A DNA stretch of 5,869 nucleotides. Source: an uncultured Bacteroidales bacterium (GTDB taxonomy: Bacteria; Bacteroidota; Bacteroidia; Bacteroidales; UBA932). Below are positions 1 to 5,869 of this stretch, in pieces; position 1 is the stretch's first letter; each line of letters opens with the position of its first letter. The notes beneath the pieces were generated by a model. That model was not told the origin of the DNA and searched no databases. It saw nothing but the letters and a program-made list of their open reading frames with translations. Both the position numbers and the translations under genes were made by a program. The stretch spans positions 757 through 6,625 of the forward strand of contig CAJOMB010000091.1 of the NCBI GenBank assembly GCA_905235615.1, in the 5' to 3' direction.

Positions 1-78
1 GACGGGATTATATGCAGAAAGGCGATAGAGCTGGTCTATCGCCTCTACTTTTCCTAATTCTGTGAAGGTTTCTGCCAT
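1..78 (-). CDS. N-terminus of an unidentified protein, cut off by the window edge
   Basis: The minus strand has an ATG at 78-76 followed by 26 sense codons that run off the left edge in frame, reading MAETFTELGKVEAIDQ followed by LYRLSAYNPV. There is no signal peptide, lipobox or membrane segment in the visible part, so a cytoplasmic protein is likely, unlike the envelope genes of the operon before it. The start is supported by a Bacteroidota-type -7 box (TATCTTTG, 111-104) placed to give a leader of roughly 20 nt, and by AT-rich bases (TTCTATAAAG) directly before the ATG, as is usual where Shine-Dalgarno sites are not used. I counted 45% G+C over these 78 bases, clearly lower than the operon, and the codons include TTA, AAA, GTA, ATA and AAT. 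I do not recognise the family. That it is a real gene is inferred from promoter, start context and open frame; 26 codons without a stop would not be convincing alone. Confidence 0.6.
   Translation of the reverse strand, partial: MAETFTELGKVEAIDQLYRLSAYNPV
20..44. repeat. Perfect 10-bp inverted repeat with a 5-base loop inside the left-edge gene
   Basis: aggcgataga (20-29) and tctatcgcct (35-44) are exact reverse complements separated by gctgg. In the minus-strand mRNA this would form a stable hairpin over codons 12-20 of the partial gene. It looks like a terminator, but it lies in an open reading frame and has only TTTC after it on the minus strand. Confidence 0.7.
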
Positions 79-103
79 CTTTATAGAAGCGTTAATACTC
101 CTG

Positions 104-111
104 CAAAGATA
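104..111 (-). promoter_or_regulatory. Bacteroidota-type promoter -7 box (TATCTTTG) for the left-edge gene
   Basis: Reading the minus strand, TATCTTTG at 111-104 matches the TAnnTTTG -7 consensus of the Bacteroidota primary sigma factor exactly. It begins 5 bases after the TAA of the DUF4876-type lipoprotein gene and lies 25 bases before the ATG at 78, so transcription would start near 97-100. The spacer is AT-rich (ATAATTTTG). I see no clear TTTG -33 element at the usual distance, which would fall inside the end of the preceding gene (about 128-135). The -33 element is often weak in this phylum, so I keep the call. Confidence 0.6.
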
Positions 112-116
112 CAAAA

Positions 117-1565
117 TTATTCCATAAAGGAAGGCTTTGCGCTACGCGTAAAATCGTTGATGGAATTGTTGGTGTCCGCCAAAATGCCTTCCTCCGTGGT
201 GTTGCGCCGTGCGCTGGTGCCAAAGCGGTCGGGGTCGGAATCAATCTTGCCGCAGCCCGTGTAACCGGCGTCGATGCCGGCATTGAAGGCCAGGTCTCCG
301 AGGAACTGCTCTACACCGCAGTTCACGCCGTCAATCACCCATTCGTTGGGAACCAGGTAATTGCCGGCCAGGATGTCGCGGGTTTTGAAGAACTCTCCGC
401 TCAAATAGAAGTCTTCCTTGCCCACCCAGGCATAGCCGGCCATGAAGGTTTCGGCATCCATTCCTTCCGGGACCTGAACCAGGGCGTAGCTTTCGTAGCC
501 GCGGTTATGCAGCATATAGTACGATTTTGAATTCTGGAACCACAGCGTCAGGTTGGGGACGTCGGGGTTGTCCACGTCGGGGACAGAGTTGCCGCTGTAG
601 TAGAACTCAAAGTCGGCCAGGGCCAGGTTGGCTCCGCCGTCGGCGCTGAAATCCTGGGCATTGATGGCCAGAATGACGGATTCGCCGGGGAGTACGGGCA
701 CATCGTCACCGTCTCCGGGAATCTGGAAAGCGGTGCTCACGCCGATTCCTTCCGCAGGAATTTCCGCCGGAATCCAGTAGGACCCGGAGGAGGATCGGTT
801 GGACATATAGGAAGATGCGCAGAACAGAAGGCCGTCCGCAAACACCGTCTCGGCGGAATTGTTGGTAATCTTGATGTACTGGTCCCCGTTGGTGGCGGTG
901 GAACTCTTGCCGTCTTCCAGCAGGACGCCGGCGAAATAGATTTCCTCTATGAGCAGTTCGCCCTCCAGCAGGCTCTGAGCCACCTGCTCCACTTCAACGG
1001 TGAAGAGGGTCTGGTCGTCGGTGGTGGTAATGGCAATCTCGCCCTTGCGGACGGCGCCGGTGGTGTTGGGCTCCAGGGTTACCGTCCAGCTGTCGGCAGC
1101 CTTGGTTTCCTCCACACTAATCCAGGAGTCCTTGGAAACGGCCTTGGCCTCATAATCGGCCGGCACGGGGATTTCGAAATGGTGGCCCAGTTTGTTAACG
1201 GTCACATCCTCCACGGCGGGAGTGGAAAGAACGGCCGGACGGGATTGAATAAAGGAAACGTGCTCTTCCTTGGCGGCCGTCTTAATGACGAATTCGCCGC
1301 TGCGGGAGCTGGCCGATTTGTTCTGGTCCACCTTGACGGAAATGGCACCATAACCCATTCCCTTGGCGATGGAATAAGAAATGGTGTACCAGGAGGCCTC
1401 CGTATATTCTACGGTGAACTGGCCCTGGGTATAGACAACAACATTCTGCGTGCCGGCAGCGGCGTCAAATACAATCTCGTTGCGGGAGATGGTCATGTCG
1501 GCGCCCTCTTTCTGGCAGGCTACGGCCGCCAAGGCAGCAAAGACAATGATAAGTGTTTTTTTCAT
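117..1565 (-). CDS. Surface lipoprotein with two BACON-like domains and a DUF4876-type C-terminal domain
   Basis: A 482-aa predicted lipoprotein. Residues 1-17 are a type II signal peptide (MKK, hydrophobic stretch, lipobox AVAC with lipidated Cys17). The charged residues that follow (QKEGAD) resemble the Bacteroidota lipoprotein export signal, so surface exposure is likely. Residues about 24-108 and 112-197 are two BACON-like beta-sandwich repeats: each has a central SWY/SW motif (SWY at 58-60, SWI at 147-149), an arginine- or lysine-glycine-glutamate turn and a closing beta strand (VSFIQ, VEVEQVAQ). Residues about 202-482 resemble DUF4876, with LLIEEIYFAG, NGDQYIKITNNS, DNPDVPNLTLWF, PNEWVIDGV and a terminal DTNNSINDF. 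The LIEEIYFAG...YIKITNNS part also recalls lamin-tail-like domains. It is the last gene of the operon, 31 bp after the barrel gene; the start at 1565 is fixed by the signal peptide. Its likely role is ligand binding or scaffolding at the cell surface beside the TonB receptor. The ligand is unknown, and domain names are assigned from memory of the families. Confidence 0.85.
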   Translation of the reverse strand: MKKTLIIVFAALAAVACQKEGADMTISRNEIVFDAAAGTQNVVVYTQGQFTVEYTEASWYTISYSIAKGMGYGAISVKVDQNKSASSRSGEFVIKTAAKEEHVSFIQSRPAVLSTPAVEDVTVNKLGHHFEIPVPADYEAKAVSKDSWISVEETKAADSWTVTLEPNTTGAVRKGEIAITTTDDQTLFTVEVEQVAQSLLEGELLIEEIYFAGVLLEDGKSSTATNGDQYIKITNNSAETVFADGLLFCASSYMSNRSSSGSYWIPAEIPAEGIGVSTAFQIPGDGDDVPVLPGESVILAINAQDFSADGGANLALADFEFYYSGNSVPDVDNPDVPNLTLWFQNSKSYYMLHNRGYESYALVQVPEGMDAETFMAGYAWVGKEDFYLSGEFFKTRDILAGNYLVPNEWVIDGVNCGVEQFLGDLAFNAGIDAGYTGCGKIDSDPDRFGTSARRNTTEEGILADTNNSINDFTRSAKPSFME

Positions 1566-1566
1566 C

Positions 1567-1604
1567 GTGTAAATGATTTAAAAGAGTGTAAATGATTTAA
1601 AAGA
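1567..1604. repeat. Perfect 19-bp tandem repeat (two copies) at a gene junction
   Basis: The 19-bp unit gtgtaaatgatttaaaaga occurs twice head to tail with no mismatch, at 1567-1585 and 1586-1604. On the coding (minus) strand it runs from inside the penultimate codon of the DUF6850-type barrel gene, through its TAA (1599-1597), to two bases before the ATG of the downstream lipoprotein. Each copy holds the 11-bp dyad TAAAT-C-ATTTA. With a single copy, the stop-to-start gap would be 12 bp instead of 31. It could be a plain slippage duplication, or it could set the ribosome-loading region of the last gene. Confidence 0.9.
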
Positions 1605-3078
1605 TTAATCCTAAACTGGCCGTGACGGCTCCCATCCGGTGGCCGGAGGCATACAGGCGGCCTTCCGCCTGAAGGGAAAAGTTCAGGGCGATGCCCGCGC
1701 TTAACTCCCTTGTCAGCGAGGTCCCTGCCCGAAGGGTTCCCCAGTGGTCTCCCCATCGGCCCATGGCGGCCGAATAGAATGCCTCAAGAGCAGGGTCGGT
1801 CTTTTCCGAGGGAAGGGAGAGCCTTTTTGCCAGGGTAAAATGACCGCCCAAGGCGCCTTCTGCCAGGAAAACCCATTTCCCGGAACAGGAAAGGCGGTTG
1901 GCGGACACGGCAGCATCGGCAGCCGTGAGCGAAAGGGCGCGATAAGGGTTCAGATGGGCGCTCTGAAGGGTTTCCGCCCCCACATGGGGCCGCAGGCTCC
2001 ACAGGGCCGATGCGCCCGCAAAGTTCAAGATGGCGTCGGCCCGGGCACTCGCCCGATGCTGGCCATACAGGGGGAGGTCCAACAGGGACTGATACGCCCC
2101 CTTCACGTCCAAAACAGCCTCCAAGCCCCTTCTGTATTCATACAAAACCGTACCACGGTATAGCCTGCTGCCGTTTTTCCACCCGCCGGAAGCAGAGAGC
2201 TCATGCACATAGAGGCGGCTCATGGGGGCCTCGTTCTGATTGGTGATATGGCGGATATAACGATGCAGGGTGTACTCCGCACGGGCAAAAGCTCCCTGAC
2301 CGGAAAGGGGCTCCATGTAGAGCGCCGCCCCGGCCGTCAGGCCCCGGAAACGGGCGTTGGTGGAGGAAGCGGAGCCGGAGAATCGGCCATAATGCTGGCC
2401 CAGGCCGGTCATGTGCAGGATGGAGGTGTTGTGCCCCCGCGGGTCCACGAATTCAATATCCTGGCTCTGGTGGTATTTTCCCAGCAGAAGCCGGGCCGAC
2501 AAGGCATGACGGCCCATTTCAAGCCCTGCCGTAAGGCTTCCGCTCAAGTCCGAAGTGGTATTCCGGGGACGCGGATCCACGCTGCGGTACTCGTGAAGGG
2601 CGCGGAAATCCAGGGCTCCGCCCACGAACCATCGGCCCATCCGGTGCATGTAGGCCCCGTTGAAGCTGTATTGCTCTTTATGGAGGTCTCCGCCCACGGT
2701 GTCGGCCGTGTGATAGGGATAGAGGAGCTCCCAGTCGGAGGACGTGTTCATGAACACGCCCCGCTTGACGCCGCGCCGATAGCTGGCACCACCGCTCACG
2801 GCCGTATTGCGGTTGAGGCGGTGACGGGCATCGGCCTTTACGAAGAATTCTCCCAAACCCCTCCCCTCCTGCGGCAGGAAGGCCTGGTCTTCGGCCTGGA
2901 GGAAATAGCCAACGTCCACCTGTGTGAAGGAAGGAGCCGCATTATACAGAAGCGTCTGGCCCTCCCCATTCAGGGGGTTCAGGCGGGCGGCACTGCGGGC
3001 GCCCACGCCCAAGCTGTCCTGCGCCCGGCCCATCAGCGGCAGGACGGCAAAGAAGACTATCAGAAGGCGCTTTTTCAT
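1597..3078 (-). CDS. DUF6850-type outer-membrane beta-barrel protein
   Basis: A 493-aa predicted outer-membrane protein. Residues 1-19 form a Sec signal peptide (MKKRLLIVFFAVLPLMGRA) with probable cleavage before Gln20 (A|QDS, common in Bacteroidota). The rest is a run of alternating amphipathic strands rich in Gly, Tyr, Arg and Phe, ending in a C-terminal Phe (SLGLIF) as expected of a BAM-assembled barrel. Stretches I recognise from the DUF6850 family are ELLYPYHTADTVGGD (117-131), EQYSFNGAY (135-143), SVDPRPRN (166-173), GKYHQSQDIEF (200-210) and MTGLGQHYGRFSG (223-235). The ATG at 3078 is preferred over one 33 bases further upstream because it directly precedes the signal peptide and overlaps the preceding stop as ATGA, suggesting translational coupling. 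It contains no plug domain, so it is not a second TonB receptor. It may be a partner channel or a surface anchor for the system; its exact role is unknown. Confidence 0.85.
   Translation of the reverse strand: MKKRLLIVFFAVLPLMGRAQDSLGVGARSAARLNPLNGEGQTLLYNAAPSFTQVDVGYFLQAEDQAFLPQEGRGLGEFFVKADARHRLNRNTAVSGGASYRRGVKRGVFMNTSSDWELLYPYHTADTVGGDLHKEQYSFNGAYMHRMGRWFVGGALDFRALHEYRSVDPRPRNTTSDLSGSLTAGLEMGRHALSARLLLGKYHQSQDIEFVDPRGHNTSILHMTGLGQHYGRFSGSASSTNARFRGLTAGAALYMEPLSGQGAFARAEYTLHRYIRHITNQNEAPMSRLYVHELSASGGWKNGSRLYRGTVLYEYRRGLEAVLDVKGAYQSLLDLPLYGQHRASARADAILNFAGASALWSLRPHVGAETLQSAHLNPYRALSLTAADAAVSANRLSCSGKWVFLAEGALGGHFTLAKRLSLPSEKTDPALEAFYSAAMGRWGDHWGTLRAGTSLTRELSAGIALNFSLQAEGRLYASGHRMGAVTASLGLIF
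3075..3078 (-). other. ATGA stop/start overlap, small lipoprotein to DUF6850-type barrel
   Basis: ATGA at 3078-3075 holds the ATG of the barrel gene and the TGA of the small lipoprotein. This overlap also decides the barrel start, because the next upstream ATG (3111) would add 11 residues before the signal peptide and a 37-base overlap. Confidence 0.85.
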
Positions 3079-3458
3079 TTCAAAACAATCAAGGGAAGGG
3101 TAAGGGTGCATTCATCCTCCACTAAGCTCACGGCGTTGGCCTCGGTGGAATAGGCCGTAAAACGGACTTTTCTCTCTCTCCCGTCGGTGAGCTCGGCCAC
3201 TCCGTCAAAGGACAGGGCATAGAAGCCCTTGAGAACGGTCAGGCGCATGCGGCCACCCATCAGGGCAGGGTAGCTGTAGCTTTCCAGGGTATTCACATTC
3301 CTCAGGAAATTCCCCTGCAGGGAAGAATCTATGGTGAGTGACGCAAGCTCCTCTCCCTCAGGCATTTGCGGAACAAGGACAAGCTGGCACCAGATATTTT
3401 CTCTGCTGCAGCCGGAAAGCAGGCACAGGGCCAGGATCAGCGGAAGGAAGTTCTTCAT
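3075..3458 (-). CDS. Small lipoprotein of unknown function, possibly related to the N-terminal domain of DUF4876 proteins
   Basis: A 127-aa predicted lipoprotein. Residues 1-17 are a type II signal peptide with a clean lipobox (LLSGC, lipidated Cys17) followed by SRENIW, which is only weakly like a surface-export signal. The mature ~110 residues read as one beta-sandwich: CQLVLVPQMPEG, a middle part around NTLESYSYPALMGGRMRLTV, then KGFYALSFDGVAEL, and a final strand (TLTLPLIV). The pattern of an extracellular opening strand, an 'aG.Y..s..g' strand and a closing T.TLPL strand recalls the carboxypeptidase-regulatory-like N-terminal part I associate with many DUF4876 proteins; that link is inference. 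The gene sits between the receptor and the barrel, with ATGA overlaps at both ends (start inside the receptor stop, stop inside the barrel start), so the three are probably made in coupled amounts. Likely an accessory ligand-binding or stabilising subunit. Confidence 0.8.
   Translation of the reverse strand: MKNFLPLILALCLLSGCSRENIWCQLVLVPQMPEGEELASLTIDSSLQGNFLRNVNTLESYSYPALMGGRMRLTVLKGFYALSFDGVAELTDGRERKVRFTAYSTEANAVSLVEDECTLTLPLIVLK
3455..3458 (-). other. ATGA stop/start overlap, receptor to small lipoprotein
   Basis: On the minus strand the bases ATGA (3458-3455) hold both the ATG of the 127-aa lipoprotein and the TGA of the TonB receptor. Together with the second overlap downstream, this suggests that ribosomes re-initiate from one gene to the next. 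Confidence 0.85.
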
Positions 3459-5869
3459 AGGCTCAAATTGATTTCCATCCCGAAGTACGGGGTTACATTG
3501 CGCCGGATATAGCTGCCGTTGAGGGTATAGTCCGGAGAAATGGAGAGCAGGCGGTTCACAAACAGCGCCACGCCAATCTTGTCTCGGTAGAATTTCTTGG
3601 TCACCTTCAGGTTGATATGCAGGGCGAAGGGCACCAAGTAGCTGTAATTGAGCTCATCATACTCCCTTACCAGGTAGCGGAGCAGCGGGTCTGAGGCATC
3701 GGCCTGCGTGAAGGGGTGCTCCTGAAGCTCTTTGTCCACCCATTTTACGGGCAGGCTGCTCTTCTGGACGGGATGGTGATTGGTGTACCAGGAGGTCTGG
3801 AAAGAGGCCGATACAATGAGCCCCAAAGAAGGAATCTGGGTATCTGTCATCAGATTGGTGGCAAGGGCCTCGTAGGTGCTTCCGTCGTTGCTCTCATAGT
3901 AGCCGGCATAGGGATAGCGCATCCCCGCCACCATCACCGACGGAACCTCCCATTCGGGGACGCTGTTGGTGTTTTTGGTCACGAACCAGGCGCCGTTGGC
4001 GGTGATGCGGGTGCCGATGGCCCGGATTCGGGGCGCCGTGAAGGTGAACTCGACGCCCTGTTTGAGGGTCTGGCTGCCGTTTAGCGTAAGAGAATAGGCC
4101 GTCAGAAGGGTGTCCAGCACATACGGGAGGCCTTCCAGGGAAGGCGGCCCGGTAAGGGTGCTCTTGTCTATGCCGCTGCCATCATATTTCCTGTACTCCC
4201 TTGCCACCATGGCGGACCCCGAGCGGAAACCGGAGGTCATGTTTTCACGGAAGAGGGACAGGGTGAGGTTGAAACCGTTCCAGGACACATCTGCGCCCAC
4301 TTCCAGCTTGAGGTTGCGGGCGGGGGCCAGTGCATAATTGACAGGGTTCACCTTGAACACCCTCAGGTTCACGCGGCGCAGCTCCTTCTCCGTGGGCCAA
4401 TAGTTGAACTGCGTATAATCAGCGTAATACGGGGCCGGATAAAGCATGTCCATGGTAGGGAACTTGGTATGCTGCCCCACGCCCAGGTACACACCCGCTT
4501 CCAAGGCGTGGTTTCCCATGAAGGCCCGCGGGAATTCCACCCGCACGTTGGCCCGGGGGTCCACATAGGGCTTGAAATGAATGGCATATTCCTTTCCGGC
4601 GCCGGCCAGGGCGCTTATGCGGGCACCTGCGGCCCATTCAAAACCCCAGGCTCCGGCATGGGCACGTCCGCTGGCCTCTACAAAGGCCGACAGCTGATGG
4701 TTGGCCGGAATCTCCGAATACGCACGGGGACGGGTGCCCATGGAGGTAGTATAAGGAAGCGTGGGGTCAAAGATGGAGCCCTGTCCAAAGTTCTTGTCCA
4801 AGGTCCACTGCACACCTCCCTTGAACTTGTGAACCCCGGCCTTGAAGGTGGCCACGGAGCTCAAATAGACGTAGAAGGGCCGGCCGTCCACCTTCAGCGT
4901 GGCCTCATAGCGGGCCGGAACCATCACGGCATCCCACTCCCCCGGCTCCGTAGCCACGGAAACCGGCGATTCGGCGGCCGATATGTTATACTTCCAGCGG
5001 TCAATCAGGTCCTTTTCAAAACTGATGGAGGCATTGGTGACCCAGCTGCGGAAAAAGCTGTCGTTATCCAACGCGGTGACGGAATAATCGGCCCCGGCCT
5101 GGAAGCGGTTGTAGGATGATTTATAGGTTTCCACCGGGCCCATGTCCCCGAAATCCAGGTTCTGGTCACTTTTCTGATTGTCAAAGGAGCCGGTATAGTC
5201 CAGCGACAGGTTCACGCTGTGCCGAAGGGCGGCCTCCCACGTCTTTCCGCCACGAAGCGTGCCCGTCAGGCGCTTGTAGTTCTGCCGGGGATTGCGGGGA
5301 TCGGCCTCCGCGTCCAGGAAATTGACGCCGGCGTTGAGGGTGAAGCCTTTCCACTGAGCATCCTTGCCCACATAGAACAGCTTGGAATTCATGTCCGCCT
5401 TGAAACGGGCCTTGAAGGCATTTCCACCGCGTTTTCGGATGATTTTCATGAGGCCGCTGGTGAGGTCTCCGTACTCTACGGAGGCAATGCCGCGGACCAC
5501 TTCCACCGACTCGATGTCCTCGGTGGTCACCGTCCTGAGGTCTGTTCCCAAGTTCACAAAATCGCTTCCAAGGGAGCTGTAGGCCGGCGTATACTGCAAA
5601 TTGGCGTTGTTGCCGACGGGTTTTCCGTCAATGATAATCCCCGTTCCCAAGGCCGATGTGGCATAGTTCCCGCTCACGGAGGCGGCGCTTCGGAAGTTGG
5701 CAATCTGGGGCGAGGTGAGGGAAGGGTCCACGGCCCGGCCGCCCGGAAGCAGTTCCAGCACATCCCGGATGCTGGAAGGCTGGATGTGCGCAATGGCATC
5801 GGCCCCTATCTTGGAGGCCGATGTAAGGCCGTGGTTCTCCTGGGCGGTAATCACAACTTCCTGAAGGGC
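3455..5869 (-). CDS. TonB-dependent outer-membrane receptor, N-terminus cut off by the window edge
   Basis: There are 804 visible residues, open to the right edge; the first visible codons read ALQEVVITAQE. The plug domain fills residues about 1-150: QPSSIRDVLELLPGG (30-44), IIIDGKPVGNN (78-88) and the hallmark IESVEVVRGIASVEYGDLTSG (119-139). The remainder is a roughly 22-strand barrel with long loops, closing with TPYFGMEINLSL, typical of this class in Bacteroidota. The signal peptide, any carboxypeptidase-like N-terminal extension and the TonB box lie outside the window. A GTG at 5854 could be read as a start, but it sits inside EVVITAQE and is internal. The protein would bind a ligand at the surface and import it through the outer membrane using TonB-ExbBD energy. 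There is no SusD gene next to it and the visible part is shorter than a SusC, so a glycan role is less likely than uptake of a metal complex, cofactor or peptide. Its TGA overlaps the ATG of the next gene. Confidence 0.93.
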   Translation of the reverse strand, partial: ALQEVVITAQENHGLTSASKIGADAIAHIQPSSIRDVLELLPGGRAVDPSLTSPQIANFRSAASVSGNYATSALGTGIIIDGKPVGNNANLQYTPAYSSLGSDFVNLGTDLRTVTTEDIESVEVVRGIASVEYGDLTSGLMKIIRKRGGNAFKARFKADMNSKLFYVGKDAQWKGFTLNAGVNFLDAEADPRNPRQNYKRLTGTLRGGKTWEAALRHSVNLSLDYTGSFDNQKSDQNLDFGDMGPVETYKSSYNRFQAGADYSVTALDNDSFFRSWVTNASISFEKDLIDRWKYNISAAESPVSVATEPGEWDAVMVPARYEATLKVDGRPFYVYLSSVATFKAGVHKFKGGVQWTLDKNFGQGSIFDPTLPYTTSMGTRPRAYSEIPANHQLSAFVEASGRAHAGAWGFEWAAGARISALAGAGKEYAIHFKPYVDPRANVRVEFPRAFMGNHALEAGVYLGVGQHTKFPTMDMLYPAPYYADYTQFNYWPTEKELRRVNLRVFKVNPVNYALAPARNLKLEVGADVSWNGFNLTLSLFRENMTSGFRSGSAMVAREYRKYDGSGIDKSTLTGPPSLEGLPYVLDTLLTAYSLTLNGSQTLKQGVEFTFTAPRIRAIGTRITANGAWFVTKNTNSVPEWEVPSVMVAGMRYPYAGYYESNDGSTYEALATNLMTDTQIPSLGLIVSASFQTSWYTNHHPVQKSSLPVKWVDKELQEHPFTQADASDPLLRYLVREYDELNYSYLVPFALHINLKVTKKFYRDKIGVALFVNRLLSISPDYTLNGSYIRRNVTPYFGMEINLSL

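Noticed and set aside
20..44. Rho-independent terminator of the operon
   Set aside because: The hairpin is inside the coding frame of the next gene and lacks a proper T-run on the minus strand, so I list it only as an inverted repeat.
2743..2758. 16-bp perfect palindrome cgtgttcatgaacacg
   Set aside because: It lies inside the barrel coding sequence (VFMNT codons) far from any promoter. One such site is not very unlikely in nearly 6 kb (about 0.09 expected at even composition), so it is probably chance.
3079..3111. Upstream ATG adding 11 residues (MHPYPSLDCFE) to the barrel protein
   Set aside because: It would place a non-hydrophobic stretch before a perfect signal peptide and create a long overlap with the preceding gene; the ATG at 3078 fits both signal peptide and ATGA coupling.
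2203..3153. 316-codon open frame on the plus strand
   Set aside because: It lies wholly antisense to the DUF6850-type barrel gene, its product resembles no known family and lacks a sensible start context. Long antisense frames are expected in G+C-rich genes.
3455..3458. Frameshift or split gene at the receptor/lipoprotein junction
   Set aside because: The receptor ends in a normal closing barrel strand and the next gene starts with its own complete lipoprotein signal, so both are intact genes.
4469..5119. 216-codon open frame on the plus strand
   Set aside because: It is antisense to the well-supported TonB receptor and has low-complexity, Gly/His/Arg-rich composition typical of shadow frames. 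Shorter plus-strand frames at 1179-1595, 1744-2163 and 3716-4084 were rejected for the same reason.
5852..5854. GTG as the start of the TonB receptor
   Set aside because: The frame remains open to the window edge and the residues before it (ALQEV) complete the usual EVVITAQE motif ahead of the plug. The true start lies outside the window.
3455..5869. SusC/SusD-type polysaccharide utilisation locus
   Set aside because: No SusD-like protein, glycoside hydrolase or sensor gene is present, and the accessory genes match other families.

Overview
The window is a G+C-rich (roughly 55-60% by eye) stretch of a Bacteroidota, probably Bacteroidales, chromosome. Three things point there: a TonB-dependent receptor with typical Bacteroidota plug and C-terminal motifs, two signal-peptidase-II lipoproteins (one with tandem BACON-like domains), and a promoter -7 element of the form TAnnTTTG with no Shine-Dalgarno signal at the gene starts. 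The composition would suit a high-GC gut lineage such as Alistipes/Rikenellaceae or Cryptobacteroides, but the sequence alone does not fix the genus.

All genes lie on the minus strand and are read from right to left. From 5869 to 117 they form one compact four-gene operon for the cell envelope: (1) a TonB-dependent outer-membrane receptor whose N-terminus is cut off by the window edge; (2) a small 127-aa lipoprotein; (3) a 493-aa outer-membrane beta-barrel of the DUF6850 type; (4) a 482-aa lipoprotein with two BACON-like domains followed by a DUF4876-type C-terminal domain. Genes 1/2 and 2/3 overlap by ATGA (stop TGA inside start ATG), which suggests translational coupling. Genes 3 and 4 are separated by 31 bp that carry most of a perfect 19-bp tandem duplication beginning just before the stop codon of gene 3. 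The promoter of the operon lies beyond the right edge.

Taken together, the four products look like a TonB-dependent uptake or surface-binding system that is not of the SusC/SusD polysaccharide type, since there is no SusD. The receptor would import a ligand, the lipoproteins would bind or present it, and the second barrel would assist or anchor at the outer membrane. The substrate cannot be read from the sequence. From memory, TonB receptor / DUF4876 / DUF6850 cassettes recur in Bacteroidales and are suspected to have a metal or iron role; that is context, not proof.

At the left edge, only 38 bp after the operon, a separate minus-strand gene begins. Its first 26 codons (78 down to 1) are in the window, preceded by a good TATCTTTG -7 box. 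It is less G+C-rich than the operon and is probably an independently transcribed cytoplasmic protein of unknown function. No RNA genes, IS elements or CRISPR arrays are visible.
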